DNA of 10,261 nt from Tepidimonas sp. (GCA_025054905.1 JANWZF010000049.1:1-10261), one strand, 5' to 3'. Positions 1 to 7,313 are shown, counted from the first letter of the stretch. Translations and numbers: made by a program. The notes: generated from the sequence alone by a model not told the origin.

Positions 1-278
1 GCGGCGGGGGCGGTGTTGCGGCCTTCAGGCTCGAGCAGGTAGCTGGCCGGCAGGTGCACGCCAGCGGCCTGGTACTCATCTTTGGTACGAAAGTACAGGT
101 CGCGGTTGGTGACGGTGGCGATTTCGCAGACCCCGCTCAGCGCAGCAGCGCGCTGGTACGTTTTGCCCAGCAAGGTGCCTCCATCAGGCAGATGGATGAA
201 GGGCTTGGGGTGGGCTTGGCGCGACACGGGCCACAGGCGCGTGCCCGCCCCACCCGAGAGAACGACTGGGATCAACAT
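1..278 (-). CDS. manC: Mannose-1-phosphate guanylyltransferase (ManC/AlgA type), N-terminal part, cut by window edge
   Basis: This is the 5' end of a nucleotidyltransferase that makes GDP-mannose from mannose-1-phosphate and GTP, the cytoplasmic precursor for mannose-containing exopolysaccharide or LPS. The 92 visible codons begin MLIPVVLSGGAGTRLWPVSR. Residues 9-20 hold the glycine-rich GTP-binding signature GGAGTRLWP, followed by HPKPF (K25). EPEGRNTAPA (residues 83-92) is the second conserved motif and ends at the window edge. Full-length members are usually about 470-480 residues, often with a C-terminal mannose-6-phosphate isomerase domain that cannot be seen here. The ATG at 278 is chosen because the family starts only a few residues before the GGAGTRLWP loop. 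No good Shine-Dalgarno is visible. The gene lies 58 bp behind the TolC-type gene on the same strand, so it may be read through from the secretion operon or have its own promoter. Seen: the motifs. Inferred: the EPS role and the link to secretion. Confidence 0.9.
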   Translation of the reverse strand, partial: MLIPVVLSGGAGTRLWPVSRQAHPKPFIHLPDGGTLLGKTYQRAAALSGVCEIATVTNRDLYFRTKDEYQAAGVHLPASYLLEPEGRNTAPA

Positions 279-297
279 GGGGCGACGATGATAGCGC

Positions 298-335
298 GCA
301 TCGCAGATGCCACGGACGCAGCCAGACGGGGTCTG
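298..335 (-). other. Two small hairpins in the gap between the TolC-type gene and manC
   Basis: The 58-bp gap (279-336) contains two perfect 5-bp inverted repeats, each with a 3-nt loop. On the plus strand these are CAGAC-ggg-GTCTG at 323-335, immediately after the TolC stop codon, and GCATC-gca-GATGC at 298-310. Neither is followed by a T-run on the minus strand, so they are not classical intrinsic terminators. They could be weak attenuators, RNA 3' ends, or chance. A TATCAT hexamer on the minus strand at 293-288, just before the manC start, could be a -10 box, but no matching -35 is visible. Confidence 0.35.
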
Positions 336-336
336 C

Positions 337-1722
337 TCAAGGGGTATGCAAAGCCACGTGGGCCAAGGCCGTCAAGACCGCGGTTGCATCATCCCCCACC
401 AGAACCAGAAGGCGCAACTGGGCCAGCAGGGTCTGGTAGCGCGCGCTGCGCAAGTCGCGCTCGACGAGTTGCAGGCGCTGCTGGGCGTCAAGGACGTCCA
501 GCACGGTGCGCACGCCCGCACGCAGCGACGCTTCGCTGGAGCGCAGCGCGGTGGTGGCCGAGGCGCGTGCGCGCAGCAACGCTTCGATGCGCTGGCGGCC
601 CTCCAGCACCAGGCGGTGCTGCTCGGCCACGCGCACGGCCAGCTCGCGCCGCGCGGCTTCGAGGTTTTCTTCGGCACGGGTCAGCTCGGCCTGGGCCTGG
701 CGCACCGTGGAGTCGATGTAGCCCCCGGTGTACAGCGGGACATTGAGCTGCACGCCGATGGCGCGGTTGGTGTAGCGGGAGCTGGGCGTGGTGACGTTTT
801 CGCTGGCGCTGCGGGTGATTTGCGCCAGTGCGTCCACCGTGGGGCGATGGGCGGCGGCGGCGCGTTCGAGTTCTTTGGCCGCCGCGTCGCGCCGCGCGCG
901 CAGGGCAGCCAGCTCGGGATTTTGGTCTTCGGCTCGCTGCAGCCAGGCCTGCAGCTCGGCGGGCTGCAGCGGGGCCAGCTGCCAGCGCTCATGGTCCAGG
1001 CCGCGCGGGGCGCTGGGCAAGGGGCCGGTGATGACTTCGAGCTGGCGGCGCGCAAAGTCGATTTGCTGGCGTGCGCGCAGTTCATCGGCGCCGAGCAGGT
1101 CCAGGCGCGCCTGGATGTCGTCGATGTCCGTGCGGGTACCGGTGCCCGCCGCGAAGGCTTTCTGGGCCGCATCGGCCTGGGTCTGCAGGGTACGCCGCTG
1201 CACGAGGATGAGCTCGAGCTGGTCCTGGGCGAGCAGGACATCGAAATACGCCGCCGCCACGCGCGCCAGCAGGTTGTTTTCTTCGGCGCGCAGCACGGCT
1301 TCGGCATCGGCGACCTGGGCCTGGGCCGACTCCAGCGCAGCCTGCAGGGCGGGCCGGTACAGGGGCTGGCGCAGCGAGAGGGTGACGTTCTGGCTCCAGT
1401 AGCGCTCATCGAGCGTGACCGGCTGGCCCAGGAAGTTGGCGCTGGTGCGCGTCAGGTCGTTGTAGAGGCGGCTGGCGGCAAAGCTGACCTGCGGGCGCAG
1501 TTGGGCTTGCGCTTGCGGCAGGCGCTCGCGCTGGGCGTCGGTGGCGGCGCGGGCGGCGCGCAGGCGGGCGTCGTGCTGCTGGGCGAGCTGGTAGGCCTGC
1601 AGCAAATCCAGCGCGTGCGCCGTGGGCAGCAGGGCAAGGCCGGCCGCAGCCACCAGCAGGCGCAGCCCCAGGATGCGCGGCCGCCGGGCGCAGTGCCGAC
1701 GCCAAAAGGCAGGACGGTTCAT
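337..1722 (-). CDS. TolC-family outer membrane channel of the type I secretion system
   Basis: This 461-residue protein is the trimeric outer membrane exit duct of the exporter. An Arg-rich N-terminus and a hydrophobic stretch (about residues 18-35, ending TAHA) form a probable Sec signal peptide cleaved near residue 37. The mature chain begins LDLLQAYQLAQQHD, the usual start of the first outer membrane efflux repeat. Two similar halves follow. Each has long Ala/Gln/Arg/Leu-rich coiled helices (about 40-75 and 125-230, then 255-295 and 337-440), separated by amphipathic beta segments such as WSQNVTLSLRQPLYRP (109-124) and IGVQLNVPLYTGG (322-334). The LNVPLYTGG motif is typical of TolC/PrtF/AprF proteins. 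The start lies 3 bp after the HlyD stop. AAGGAAGAG at 1737-1729, inside the HlyD gene end, is a good ribosome binding site, supporting translational coupling. A drug-efflux TolC is possible from sequence alone, but the operon context argues for secretion. Confidence 0.93.
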   Translation of the reverse strand: MNRPAFWRRHCARRPRILGLRLLVAAAGLALLPTAHALDLLQAYQLAQQHDARLRAARAATDAQRERLPQAQAQLRPQVSFAASRLYNDLTRTSANFLGQPVTLDERYWSQNVTLSLRQPLYRPALQAALESAQAQVADAEAVLRAEENNLLARVAAAYFDVLLAQDQLELILVQRRTLQTQADAAQKAFAAGTGTRTDIDDIQARLDLLGADELRARQQIDFARRQLEVITGPLPSAPRGLDHERWQLAPLQPAELQAWLQRAEDQNPELAALRARRDAAAKELERAAAAHRPTVDALAQITRSASENVTTPSSRYTNRAIGVQLNVPLYTGGYIDSTVRQAQAELTRAEENLEAARRELAVRVAEQHRLVLEGRQRIEALLRARASATTALRSSEASLRAGVRTVLDVLDAQQRLQLVERDLRSARYQTLLAQLRLLVLVGDDATAVLTALAHVALHTP

Positions 1723-1725
1723 GGC

Positions 1726-3096
1726 TCACTCTTCCTTGAGGCTGGCGGCCACGCGCCGCACCAGCGGGCCGGCCAGGTAGGTCAGCAGCGAGCGCTCGCC
1801 GGTCTTGACGATCACCTCGGCGGGCATGCCCGGCTGCAGGCGTCGATGCCCCAGCGCTTGCATGCCCTGGGGGGTCAGCTTGATGCGCATCAGGTAGTAC
1901 GGCACGCCGGTGTGGGGGTCGGCCAGCAGGTCGCCCGAGACGGAGGCGACTTCGCCTTCGACCACCAGCTGGGGGTCGTGCGCGAACGCGGAAAACCGCA
2001 CGTCGGTGCGCAGTCCGGGATGGACTTTGGCGATCAGGTGCGGCTCCAGCCGCGCTTCCAGCAGCAGCGGTTCGTCTTCGGGCACGATGTCCATGAGCTT
2101 TTGGCCCGGCTGGACGACGGCGCCGACGGATTGCACCATCAGGCCGACGACCTGGCCGGTGGCGGGGGAGCGGATTTCGGTGCGCTGCAGGTCGGCCTGC
2201 GCGGCGCGGTAGCGCTCGGCATCGGCCTGGGCTTCGAGGTTGATACGGGTCAGCTCGTCTTCGACGCTTTTGCGGTACTCCTGCTGGCGCGCCACGGCGC
2301 GTTGGCGCAGCTCGGCCATCGAGCGCTGGGCGCGTTCGATTTGGCCGAGCAGCTCGGCCTGCTGGGCTTGCAGCTCAGCCACCTGGCGTTGCAGTTCACT
2401 CTGGCGCAGCCGCGGCGCGTAGCCTTCGGCCACCAGGCTGGTGATGTTGTGCAGCTCCTCCTGCAACAGGGCCAGTTGCTGGCGCCGGCTGGGCAGCACG
2501 CCTTGGTAGGCGCGCAGCAGTGCCTGCTGGCCTTCGATGGCTTCCTCGATGGCGCGCAGCTCGGCCTGCAGGCCGTCGCGGCGCGAGCGCAGCAGTTGTT
2601 GTTGGGCCTGCATCTGGGCGGCAATCCAGGGGTCGTCGCGTGCGGCCAGCAGGTCCTCGTGCCAGGTGATGGTGGCGCTGCCGCTTTGTTCGGCCAGCAG
2701 CCGCCCTTGCATGGCGCGCAAGCCGAGGTAGCGCTGGCGCACCGACTCGTAGTTGGCACGGGCAACCTTGTCGTCGAGCAGGATCAGGGGCTGGCCCTCC
2801 TGGACCAGGTCGCCCTCGCGCACCAGCACCTGGCGCACGATGCCGCCGCTCAAATGCTGCACGGCCTTGCGCTTGGTGTCGATGGCCACGGTGCCGTGGG
2901 CGGGTACCCCTTCGTCCAGCGGGGCCAGCGCGGCCCAGGCGAGAAATCCACCAAAGCCGAGCAGCAGGGCGAGCACGCCCCAGCGGGTGGCGCGGCTGGC
3001 GGGACGGGGCACGGCGCCGGCGTCGGTCGCCTCGGGGCCGGCAGGCAAGGCGCCAGAGGCGGCCGTGGGAGGTAAAGCCTTGTTCATGGAGGACAT
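1726..3096 (-). CDS. HlyD/PrtE-type periplasmic adaptor of the type I secretion system
   Basis: This 456-residue membrane fusion protein bridges the ABC transporter and the TolC channel. It has a short, Pro/Ala-rich cytoplasmic N-terminus and one transmembrane helix at about 39-58. The first half-lipoyl motif is around HLSGGIVRQVLVREGDLV (81-98) and continues into GQPLILLDD. A long Gln/Glu/Arg/Leu-rich coiled-coil hairpin spans about 155-300. The second half-lipoyl follows at about 308-338 (RSPATGQVVGL, then VVQPGQKLMDIVPED). A beta-barrel region ends in GMPAEVIVKTGERSLLTYL (422-440), a hallmark of the PrtE/AprE/HlyD C-terminus. The length is normal for the family. Two starts are possible, ATG at 3096 and ATG at 3087; neither has a clear Shine-Dalgarno. 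It lies 38 bp after the second ABC gene and 3 bp before the TolC gene. Confidence 0.95.
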   Translation of the reverse strand: MSSMNKALPPTAASGALPAGPEATDAGAVPRPASRATRWGVLALLLGFGGFLAWAALAPLDEGVPAHGTVAIDTKRKAVQHLSGGIVRQVLVREGDLVQEGQPLILLDDKVARANYESVRQRYLGLRAMQGRLLAEQSGSATITWHEDLLAARDDPWIAAQMQAQQQLLRSRRDGLQAELRAIEEAIEGQQALLRAYQGVLPSRRQQLALLQEELHNITSLVAEGYAPRLRQSELQRQVAELQAQQAELLGQIERAQRSMAELRQRAVARQQEYRKSVEDELTRINLEAQADAERYRAAQADLQRTEIRSPATGQVVGLMVQSVGAVVQPGQKLMDIVPEDEPLLLEARLEPHLIAKVHPGLRTDVRFSAFAHDPQLVVEGEVASVSGDLLADPHTGVPYYLMRIKLTPQGMQALGHRRLQPGMPAEVIVKTGERSLLTYLAGPLVRRVAASLKEE

Positions 3097-3134
3097 GGTT
3101 GGGTCAGGTCGGGCGTCGAGGTTCGGATCAGGGG

Positions 3135-4904
3135 TTAGGCGGCGGCTGGGCGCACGCCCGCATGGGCCACGGCCGCAGTCGTGCTGGCCGCAGCGCGCAG
3201 CTGGGCCAGCACGTGATCGCGCGGGCCTTGCAGCTGGATGCGGCCGTCGCGCATCAGCACGACACGGTCGGCCACGGCCAGCACCCCGGGCCGGTGCGAG
3301 ATCACCAGCACGGTGCGGCCATCGGCCTTGAGCGCCTGCAGGGCCTGCTGCAGGGCGGCTTCACCCGCGTCGTCCAGGTTGGCGTTGGGCTCGTCCAGCA
3401 CGATCAGGCGTGGCTGGCCGTACAAGGCGCGCGCCAGCGCCACGCGCTGGCGCTGCCCGCCCGACAGCAGCTGGCCGGCCTCGCCCATGGGCGTGTCGTA
3501 GCCTTTGGGAAAGCGCAGGATCGTGGCGTGCAGCCCGGTGGCTTGGGCGGCACGCACCACCGCCAGGGCATCGGGTTCGTCCATGCGGGCGATGTTTTGG
3601 GCGATGGTGCCGTCGAAGACTTCGATGTCCTGCGGCAGGTAGCCCAGGTAGGGGCCCAGCTCGGCGCGGTTCCAGCCGTCCAGCGGCAGATCATCCAGCA
3701 GCACTTCGCCCTGCACCTGGGGCCAGATGCCCAACGCCACACGCGCCAGGGTGGACTTGCCCGAGCCCGAGGGCCCCATGACGACGGTGATGGTGCCGGG
3801 GTCGCACTGCAGGTCGATGCCTCGGAGGATGGGCTCGGCGCGTCCGGCGGCGGTGGCCACCACCCCGCGCAACACGAGCCGGCCTTGCGGCGCGACGCGG
3901 CGCAACGCGGTTTCGCGCGGGGGATGGCGCTGCAGCAGCTGTTCCAGGCGCTGAAAGGCCATGCGCGCACTCAGGAAGCCTTTCCAGGTGGCCACCAGCA
4001 TGTCGATGGGCGCCAGGGCACGGCCTGCGAGCACGCTGGCCGCAATCATCGCCCCCAGGGTCAGCTCGCCGCGGATGACCAGCAAAGCCCCCGCACCCAG
4101 CATGAACGATTGCTGGCAATAGCGCACGAACTTGCTGAAGGCGCTGACGCGGTGGGAGCGCGCGTGCACCCGCTGATGCTGCGCCAGCACGTCGTCGTGG
4201 CGGCGTTGCCAGCGCGCCTTCAGGCCTGGCAGCATGCCCATGGACTGCACCACCTCGGCGTTGCGCAGCTTGGCCTGCAAAAAGCGGCTTTCGTCGGCCT
4301 GCAGCTGCTGCAGCGCGTGGGTGGGTTGCAGCGCCGCACGGTGCCCCCACCACGCCAGCGCCGCCTGCACCACGGCAAAGCCCACGGCCAGCCAGCCCAA
4401 CAGAGGGTGCATGATGAACAGCACCGCGACGTAGATCGGCACCCAGGGCAGGTCGAAGAAGGCCAACACGCCGTTGCCCGTCATGAATTGGCGCAGCTCG
4501 GTGAGGTCGGCAAACGCGCGGCCCTGGCGCGCCTCGTTGGGGCCGAGACTGGCATCGAAGGAGGCCTGAAAGATGCGGTTGCTCAGCACATCGTCGATGC
4601 GCATGCCCACCCGCACCAACACGCGCGAGCGCATCCATTCGGCCAGCGCCATGATGCCCAACAGCAGCAGCGCCAACAGCGAGACGGCCAGCAGCGTCAG
4701 CTCGCTGCGGCTGAGCAGCACGCGGTCGTAGACCTGCAGCATGTACAGCGTGGGGGTCAGCATCAGCACGTTGGCCACCATGCTGAACAGGCCCACGGCG
4801 TAGAACTCCCGGCGAAAGGCCCACAGGGTGCGGCGCAGCTCGCTCATCGAGGCAGAGGCGGAGGAGGTGGTGGTGGCGGTGGAGGTGGTGTGCGACGCTG
4901 TCAT
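3135..4904 (-). CDS. Type I secretion ABC permease/ATPase (PrtD type), second of two
   Basis: This 589-residue inner membrane half-transporter energises export of an unfolded substrate through the HlyD/TolC conduit. The membrane domain (about 25-325) opens with FSMVANVLMLTPTLYMLQVYDRVL, typical of PrtD-type permeases, and has further hydrophobic segments near 70-88, 145-185 and 265-295. The ATPase domain has Walker A GPSGSGKS (377-384), Q-loop Q425, signature LSGGQ (480-484), Walker B LIVLDEP with catalytic E505, and H-loop H537, all intact. There is no N-terminal C39-peptidase or CLD domain. The start at 4904 overlaps the previous gene's stop as ATGA. The first 19 residues are a Thr/Ser/Ala low-complexity stretch. 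An alternative start, M20 at 4847 (MSELRRT), matches where family members usually begin. Its partner could be itself or the adjacent paralogue. Confidence 0.95.
   Translation of the reverse strand: MTASHTTSTATTTSSASASMSELRRTLWAFRREFYAVGLFSMVANVLMLTPTLYMLQVYDRVLLSRSELTLLAVSLLALLLLGIMALAEWMRSRVLVRVGMRIDDVLSNRIFQASFDASLGPNEARQGRAFADLTELRQFMTGNGVLAFFDLPWVPIYVAVLFIMHPLLGWLAVGFAVVQAALAWWGHRAALQPTHALQQLQADESRFLQAKLRNAEVVQSMGMLPGLKARWQRRHDDVLAQHQRVHARSHRVSAFSKFVRYCQQSFMLGAGALLVIRGELTLGAMIAASVLAGRALAPIDMLVATWKGFLSARMAFQRLEQLLQRHPPRETALRRVAPQGRLVLRGVVATAAGRAEPILRGIDLQCDPGTITVVMGPSGSGKSTLARVALGIWPQVQGEVLLDDLPLDGWNRAELGPYLGYLPQDIEVFDGTIAQNIARMDEPDALAVVRAAQATGLHATILRFPKGYDTPMGEAGQLLSGGQRQRVALARALYGQPRLIVLDEPNANLDDAGEAALQQALQALKADGRTVLVISHRPGVLAVADRVVLMRDGRIQLQGPRDHVLAQLRAAASTTAAVAHAGVRPAAA
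4849..4890. repeat. GGN-type triplet-like low-complexity tract at the 5' end of the second ABC gene
   Basis: On the plus strand this stretch is a run of GAG, GCG and GTG triplets; on the coding (minus) strand it gives mostly ACC, TCC and GCC codons. It encodes residues 6-19 of the second ABC protein, which are almost purely Thr, Ser and Ala. The tract looks like slippage-type expansion between the overlapped ATG at 4904 and the internal ATG at 4847. The G-rich strand has many short G-runs that could form a two-layer G-quadruplex. Confidence 0.6.
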
Positions 4905-6667
4905 GCGCTGACCCCTTGGGAGGCGGCCGCATCGGAGGGGGCCACGGTGTTGGAAGCCGATCCGGGGGCCGTCTGCCCGCGCAGGGCCGCCAGCACCTCA
5001 TCGCGCGGACCGAAGGCACGCACGGCGCCGTCGACCAGCACCAGCATCTTGTCCACCACCGGCAGGATGCTGGTGCGGTGCGTCATCACGACGAAGGTGG
5101 TGCCGCGCGCTTTGAGCGTCTGGATGGCCTGGGCCAGGGCCAGATCGCCCGCTTCGTCCAGGCTGGAGTTGGGTTCATCCAACACCACGAGCACTGGGTC
5201 GCCATAGAGCGCACGGGCCAGGGCCACGCGCTGGCGCTGCCCGCCGGACAGGGTCAGGCCGTCGGGGCCGACTTCGGTGTCGTAGCCGTTGGGCAGGGCC
5301 ATGATGAATTCGTCGAGACCGACGCGCTGCGCGGCCTCCCGCACGCGGCGCAGATCCACCGTGCCGAAACGTGCAATGTTGTCGGCGATGCTGCCTTCCA
5401 GCAGCTCGACCCCTTGGGGAAGATAGCCGAGGTGGGGGCCGAGCTCGTCCTTGCGCCAGGCAAACACGTCGGCGCCATCGAGCCGGACCTTGCCCGCCAG
5501 CGACGGCCACAGCCCGACCAGGGTACGCGCCAGGGTGGTCTTGCCCGCGCCCGAAGGCCCCACGACGGCCAGCACCTCACCGGGCTGCAGGGCGAAGCTG
5601 ACTCCGCGCAGGATCGGTGCCTGCGCCCCCGGCGCGGGCACGACCACGCCCTCGACACTGAGGTGCCCCCGCGGGGGCGGCAGTGGCATGGCCGGCGGTG
5701 CCGGCGGCAGCTGCTGCAGCATTTGATCCAGGCGCTTCCACGCATCGCGCGCGGTGATGACGGAGCGCCATTGCGTCACCAGCTGCACCAACGGCGCCAG
5801 CACGCGCCCCCCGAGCACGGAGCCGACGATCATCATCGCCGCCCCGCCGGGTAGCGTGTTTTCCAGCACAAGCCAGGCCCCCAGCCCCAGCAGCAGCGAC
5901 GACCACACGATCTGGATCCACTTGGTCAGCGCCGCAAACACCCCTGCGCGGTTGGAGGCCAACGCCTGCAGCGACAAAAATTCCTGCTGCAATTGCCACC
6001 AGCGTTGGCGCAGGCCACGCAGCATCCCCATGGCTTCGACCACTTCGGCGTTGCGCAACATGCCATCGGCGGTTTGCTGGGCGGCAATCGCGGCGCGGTT
6101 GGCCGCGCTCAGCGGTGGCTGGGTGATGCGCTCGTTCCACCAGGCCAAACCGACCTGAATGGCCGCACCGATCAAGCCGGCCCAGCCCAGCACCGGATGC
6201 AGCGCGAACAAAATCAGCAAAAACAACAGGGCCAGCGGCGCCTCCATCGCCGCGGCAATGGCGGGCTGATGGAAGAAGTCGCGCACCGTGCGCAAGTCGA
6301 CCATCGGCTGCACACTGCCGGCCCCGAGCCGGCGCAGGTTCATCTCGTGGATCAGATCCACGATGCGCGGGGCCAGCTGGCGGTCGAACCAGGCACCGGC
6401 ATCGCGCATGATTTCGCTGCGCGCCCATTCGAGCCACTCCATGACGGCATAGGCCAGCATCACGGCCAGGGTCAGCATCAGCAGCGTGGTGGCATTGCGG
6501 CTGTTGACGACGCGGCCATAGACCTCGAACATGTAAAAGGTGGGCGCCAGCACCAGGATGCAGGCCACAGCGGCAAAGCCCCAGGCTCGCCGCACCAGCG
6601 GCCACAACGGTTGCAAAGCGGCGGCCAGGTTGGCTGGGCGGGCCGCGGCGGCATCAGGCATGGACAT
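4901..6667 (-). CDS. Type I secretion ABC permease/ATPase (PrtD type), first of two
   Basis: This 588-residue paralogue of the next gene product has the same architecture: a membrane domain (about 20-320) and an ATPase domain. The opening helix region carries LAPTFYMFEVYGRVVNSRN, where the neighbour has YDRVLLSRS; the Asp of the usual YDRV motif is Gly here. ATPase motifs are Walker A GPSGAGKT (370-377), Q418, LSGGQ (473-477), Walker B VLVVLDEP with E498, and H530, all consensus. A Pro-rich linker (320-332) joins the domains. The reading frame is open further upstream to 6769, but that extension lacks family character and lies inside the upstream gene. The start is therefore placed at ATG 6667, or ATG 6661, overlapping the upstream stop by 14 or 8 nt. 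It ends in an ATGA overlap with the second ABC gene. Overlaps at both ends imply tight translational coupling. Confidence 0.93.
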   Translation of the reverse strand: MSMPDAAAARPANLAAALQPLWPLVRRAWGFAAVACILVLAPTFYMFEVYGRVVNSRNATTLLMLTLAVMLAYAVMEWLEWARSEIMRDAGAWFDRQLAPRIVDLIHEMNLRRLGAGSVQPMVDLRTVRDFFHQPAIAAAMEAPLALLFLLILFALHPVLGWAGLIGAAIQVGLAWWNERITQPPLSAANRAAIAAQQTADGMLRNAEVVEAMGMLRGLRQRWWQLQQEFLSLQALASNRAGVFAALTKWIQIVWSSLLLGLGAWLVLENTLPGGAAMMIVGSVLGGRVLAPLVQLVTQWRSVITARDAWKRLDQMLQQLPPAPPAMPLPPPRGHLSVEGVVVPAPGAQAPILRGVSFALQPGEVLAVVGPSGAGKTTLARTLVGLWPSLAGKVRLDGADVFAWRKDELGPHLGYLPQGVELLEGSIADNIARFGTVDLRRVREAAQRVGLDEFIMALPNGYDTEVGPDGLTLSGGQRQRVALARALYGDPVLVVLDEPNSSLDEAGDLALAQAIQTLKARGTTFVVMTHRTSILPVVDKMLVLVDGAVRAFGPRDEVLAALRGQTAPGSASNTVAPSDAAASQGVSA

Positions 6668-7304
6668 GGGCAGCAGGTTCCACTTGCAGATAATCGGGCC
6701 AGACGGCCAAGCCCTCGCCGGCCGTCTGGGACTGGACGTGCAGCTCGGGGTGGGACTCGTCGGGGCCACTCTCGTGGGGATCGACCAGCGTGAAGGTCAA
6801 GGTGTAGGCCGTGGGCGTGGCCTGCGTGAGCACGATTTCGCGCAGGCGTAGCCGACCGAAGGCTTGCACCAACTGGTCGGGCAGCTGCAGATCGAACCGC
6901 AGCCGTCCATCCAGTGTGAACATCGACACGCCACCGCGGCGCAGGCTGAGGGTGTGGCGGTCGAAGTAAACGGGGCACGCGTCCGCAAAGCGCAACAGCG
7001 GCAGCGGACGCTGACCCAGCCGCTGAACGTGAAACGGGCTGGCCGGATGCTGGTACACCAGCCGCGCAGCGCGGCAGACCGAGTAGATGGCGTTGCAGGC
7101 CAGTTGCGAGCCCAGCTCAGGCATGGCCTGGCGCAGCTGCCGATAGGCCAGGTGGTGCAGCACCACGCGGTTCCAGCAGCGGTGCTGCTGCACCACCGGT
7201 GCCAGCAGGTTGCAGGCGCGCGCGAAGGCACGCTGCAGCGCCTGCAGGCGCTGCCGCTGTTCATCGGTGGGCGCCAGCGGCACCGCCACGTTCAGGGTGG
7301 TCAT
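6654..7304 (-). CDS. RuvC-less TnpB/OrfB-like protein heading the secretion operon
   Basis: This 216-residue protein resembles the N-terminal half of IS605-family OrfB/TnpB. It begins TLNVAVPLAPTDEQRQRLQ, the usual first strand plus helix. ARACNLLAPVV (29-39), LRQAMPELGSQLACNAIYSV (57-76) and a following Tyr-containing helix match the REC helical bundle by eye. VYFDRHTLSLRRGGVSMFTL (112-131), GRLRFDLQLP (133-142) and the strand REIVLTQATPTAYTLTFTL (155-173) match the WED beta region. In TnpB the RuvC domain, opening with a GIDLG-type motif, would come next. Here only a short acidic tail follows, then a stop, and there is no zinc-ribbon CxxC. Codon use matches the neighbours, so this is not a fresh insertion. 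It overlaps the first ABC gene by 8-14 nt. No Shine-Dalgarno is visible before ATG 7304. Family recognition is from memory, without an alignment. It could be a domesticated regulator, or a fragment kept only for translational coupling. Confidence 0.72.
   Translation of the reverse strand: MTTLNVAVPLAPTDEQRQRLQALQRAFARACNLLAPVVQQHRCWNRVVLHHLAYRQLRQAMPELGSQLACNAIYSVCRAARLVYQHPASPFHVQRLGQRPLPLLRFADACPVYFDRHTLSLRRGGVSMFTLDGRLRFDLQLPDQLVQAFGRLRLREIVLTQATPTAYTLTFTLVDPHESGPDESHPELHVQSQTAGEGLAVWPDYLQVEPAAHVHA
6699..6729 (-). other. Perfect 10-bp inverted repeat in the 3' end of the TnpB-like gene
   Basis: The arms CCAGACGGCC (6699-6708) and GGCCGTCTGG (6720-6729) are exact reverse complements around an 11-nt loop. 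In the minus-strand mRNA they form a strong GC hairpin ending 31 nt before the ABC start at 6667. It lies in codons for the C-terminal QTAGEGLAVW segment. No T-run follows, so it is not a standard terminator. It could regulate translation of the ABC gene, stabilise an RNA end, or be a relic of a TnpB-type guide-RNA scaffold, which normally overlaps the 3' end of tnpB. Confidence 0.6.
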
Positions 7305-7313
7305 GGGGCGCGA

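Noticed and set aside
321..329. 9-mer GCCAGACGG shared by the hairpin at 323-335 and the hairpin at 6698-6706
   Set aside because: Considered as a possible guide-target match for the TnpB-like locus. Nine GC-rich bases in a 10-kb GC-rich window can recur by chance, and there is no supporting extension on either side.
307..3075. Plus-strand open frame of 922 codons antisense to the TolC and HlyD genes
   Set aside because: The translation is Gly/Gln/Ala/His-rich with no domain. Long antisense frames are expected opposite high-GC coding sequence, and the minus strand has two clear family matches.
3099..5207. Plus-strand open frame of 702 codons, with a poly-Gly run, antisense to the ABC genes
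   Set aside because: The poly-Gly run is the reverse of the Thr/Ser/Ala codons in the second ABC gene. No plausible protein features; it is a shadow frame.
6668..6769. N-terminal extension of the first ABC gene to an upstream ATG at 6769
   Set aside because: The extra 34 residues lie inside the TnpB-like gene in another frame and do not look like a permease N-terminus. Starts at 6667 or 6661 give a normal-length protein.
6654..7304. Recent insertion sequence remnant
   Set aside because: No terminal repeats, no tnpA, no RuvC or zinc-ribbon debris downstream. Codon use equals that of the neighbours and the stop overlaps the next gene's start, so a recent insertion is unlikely.
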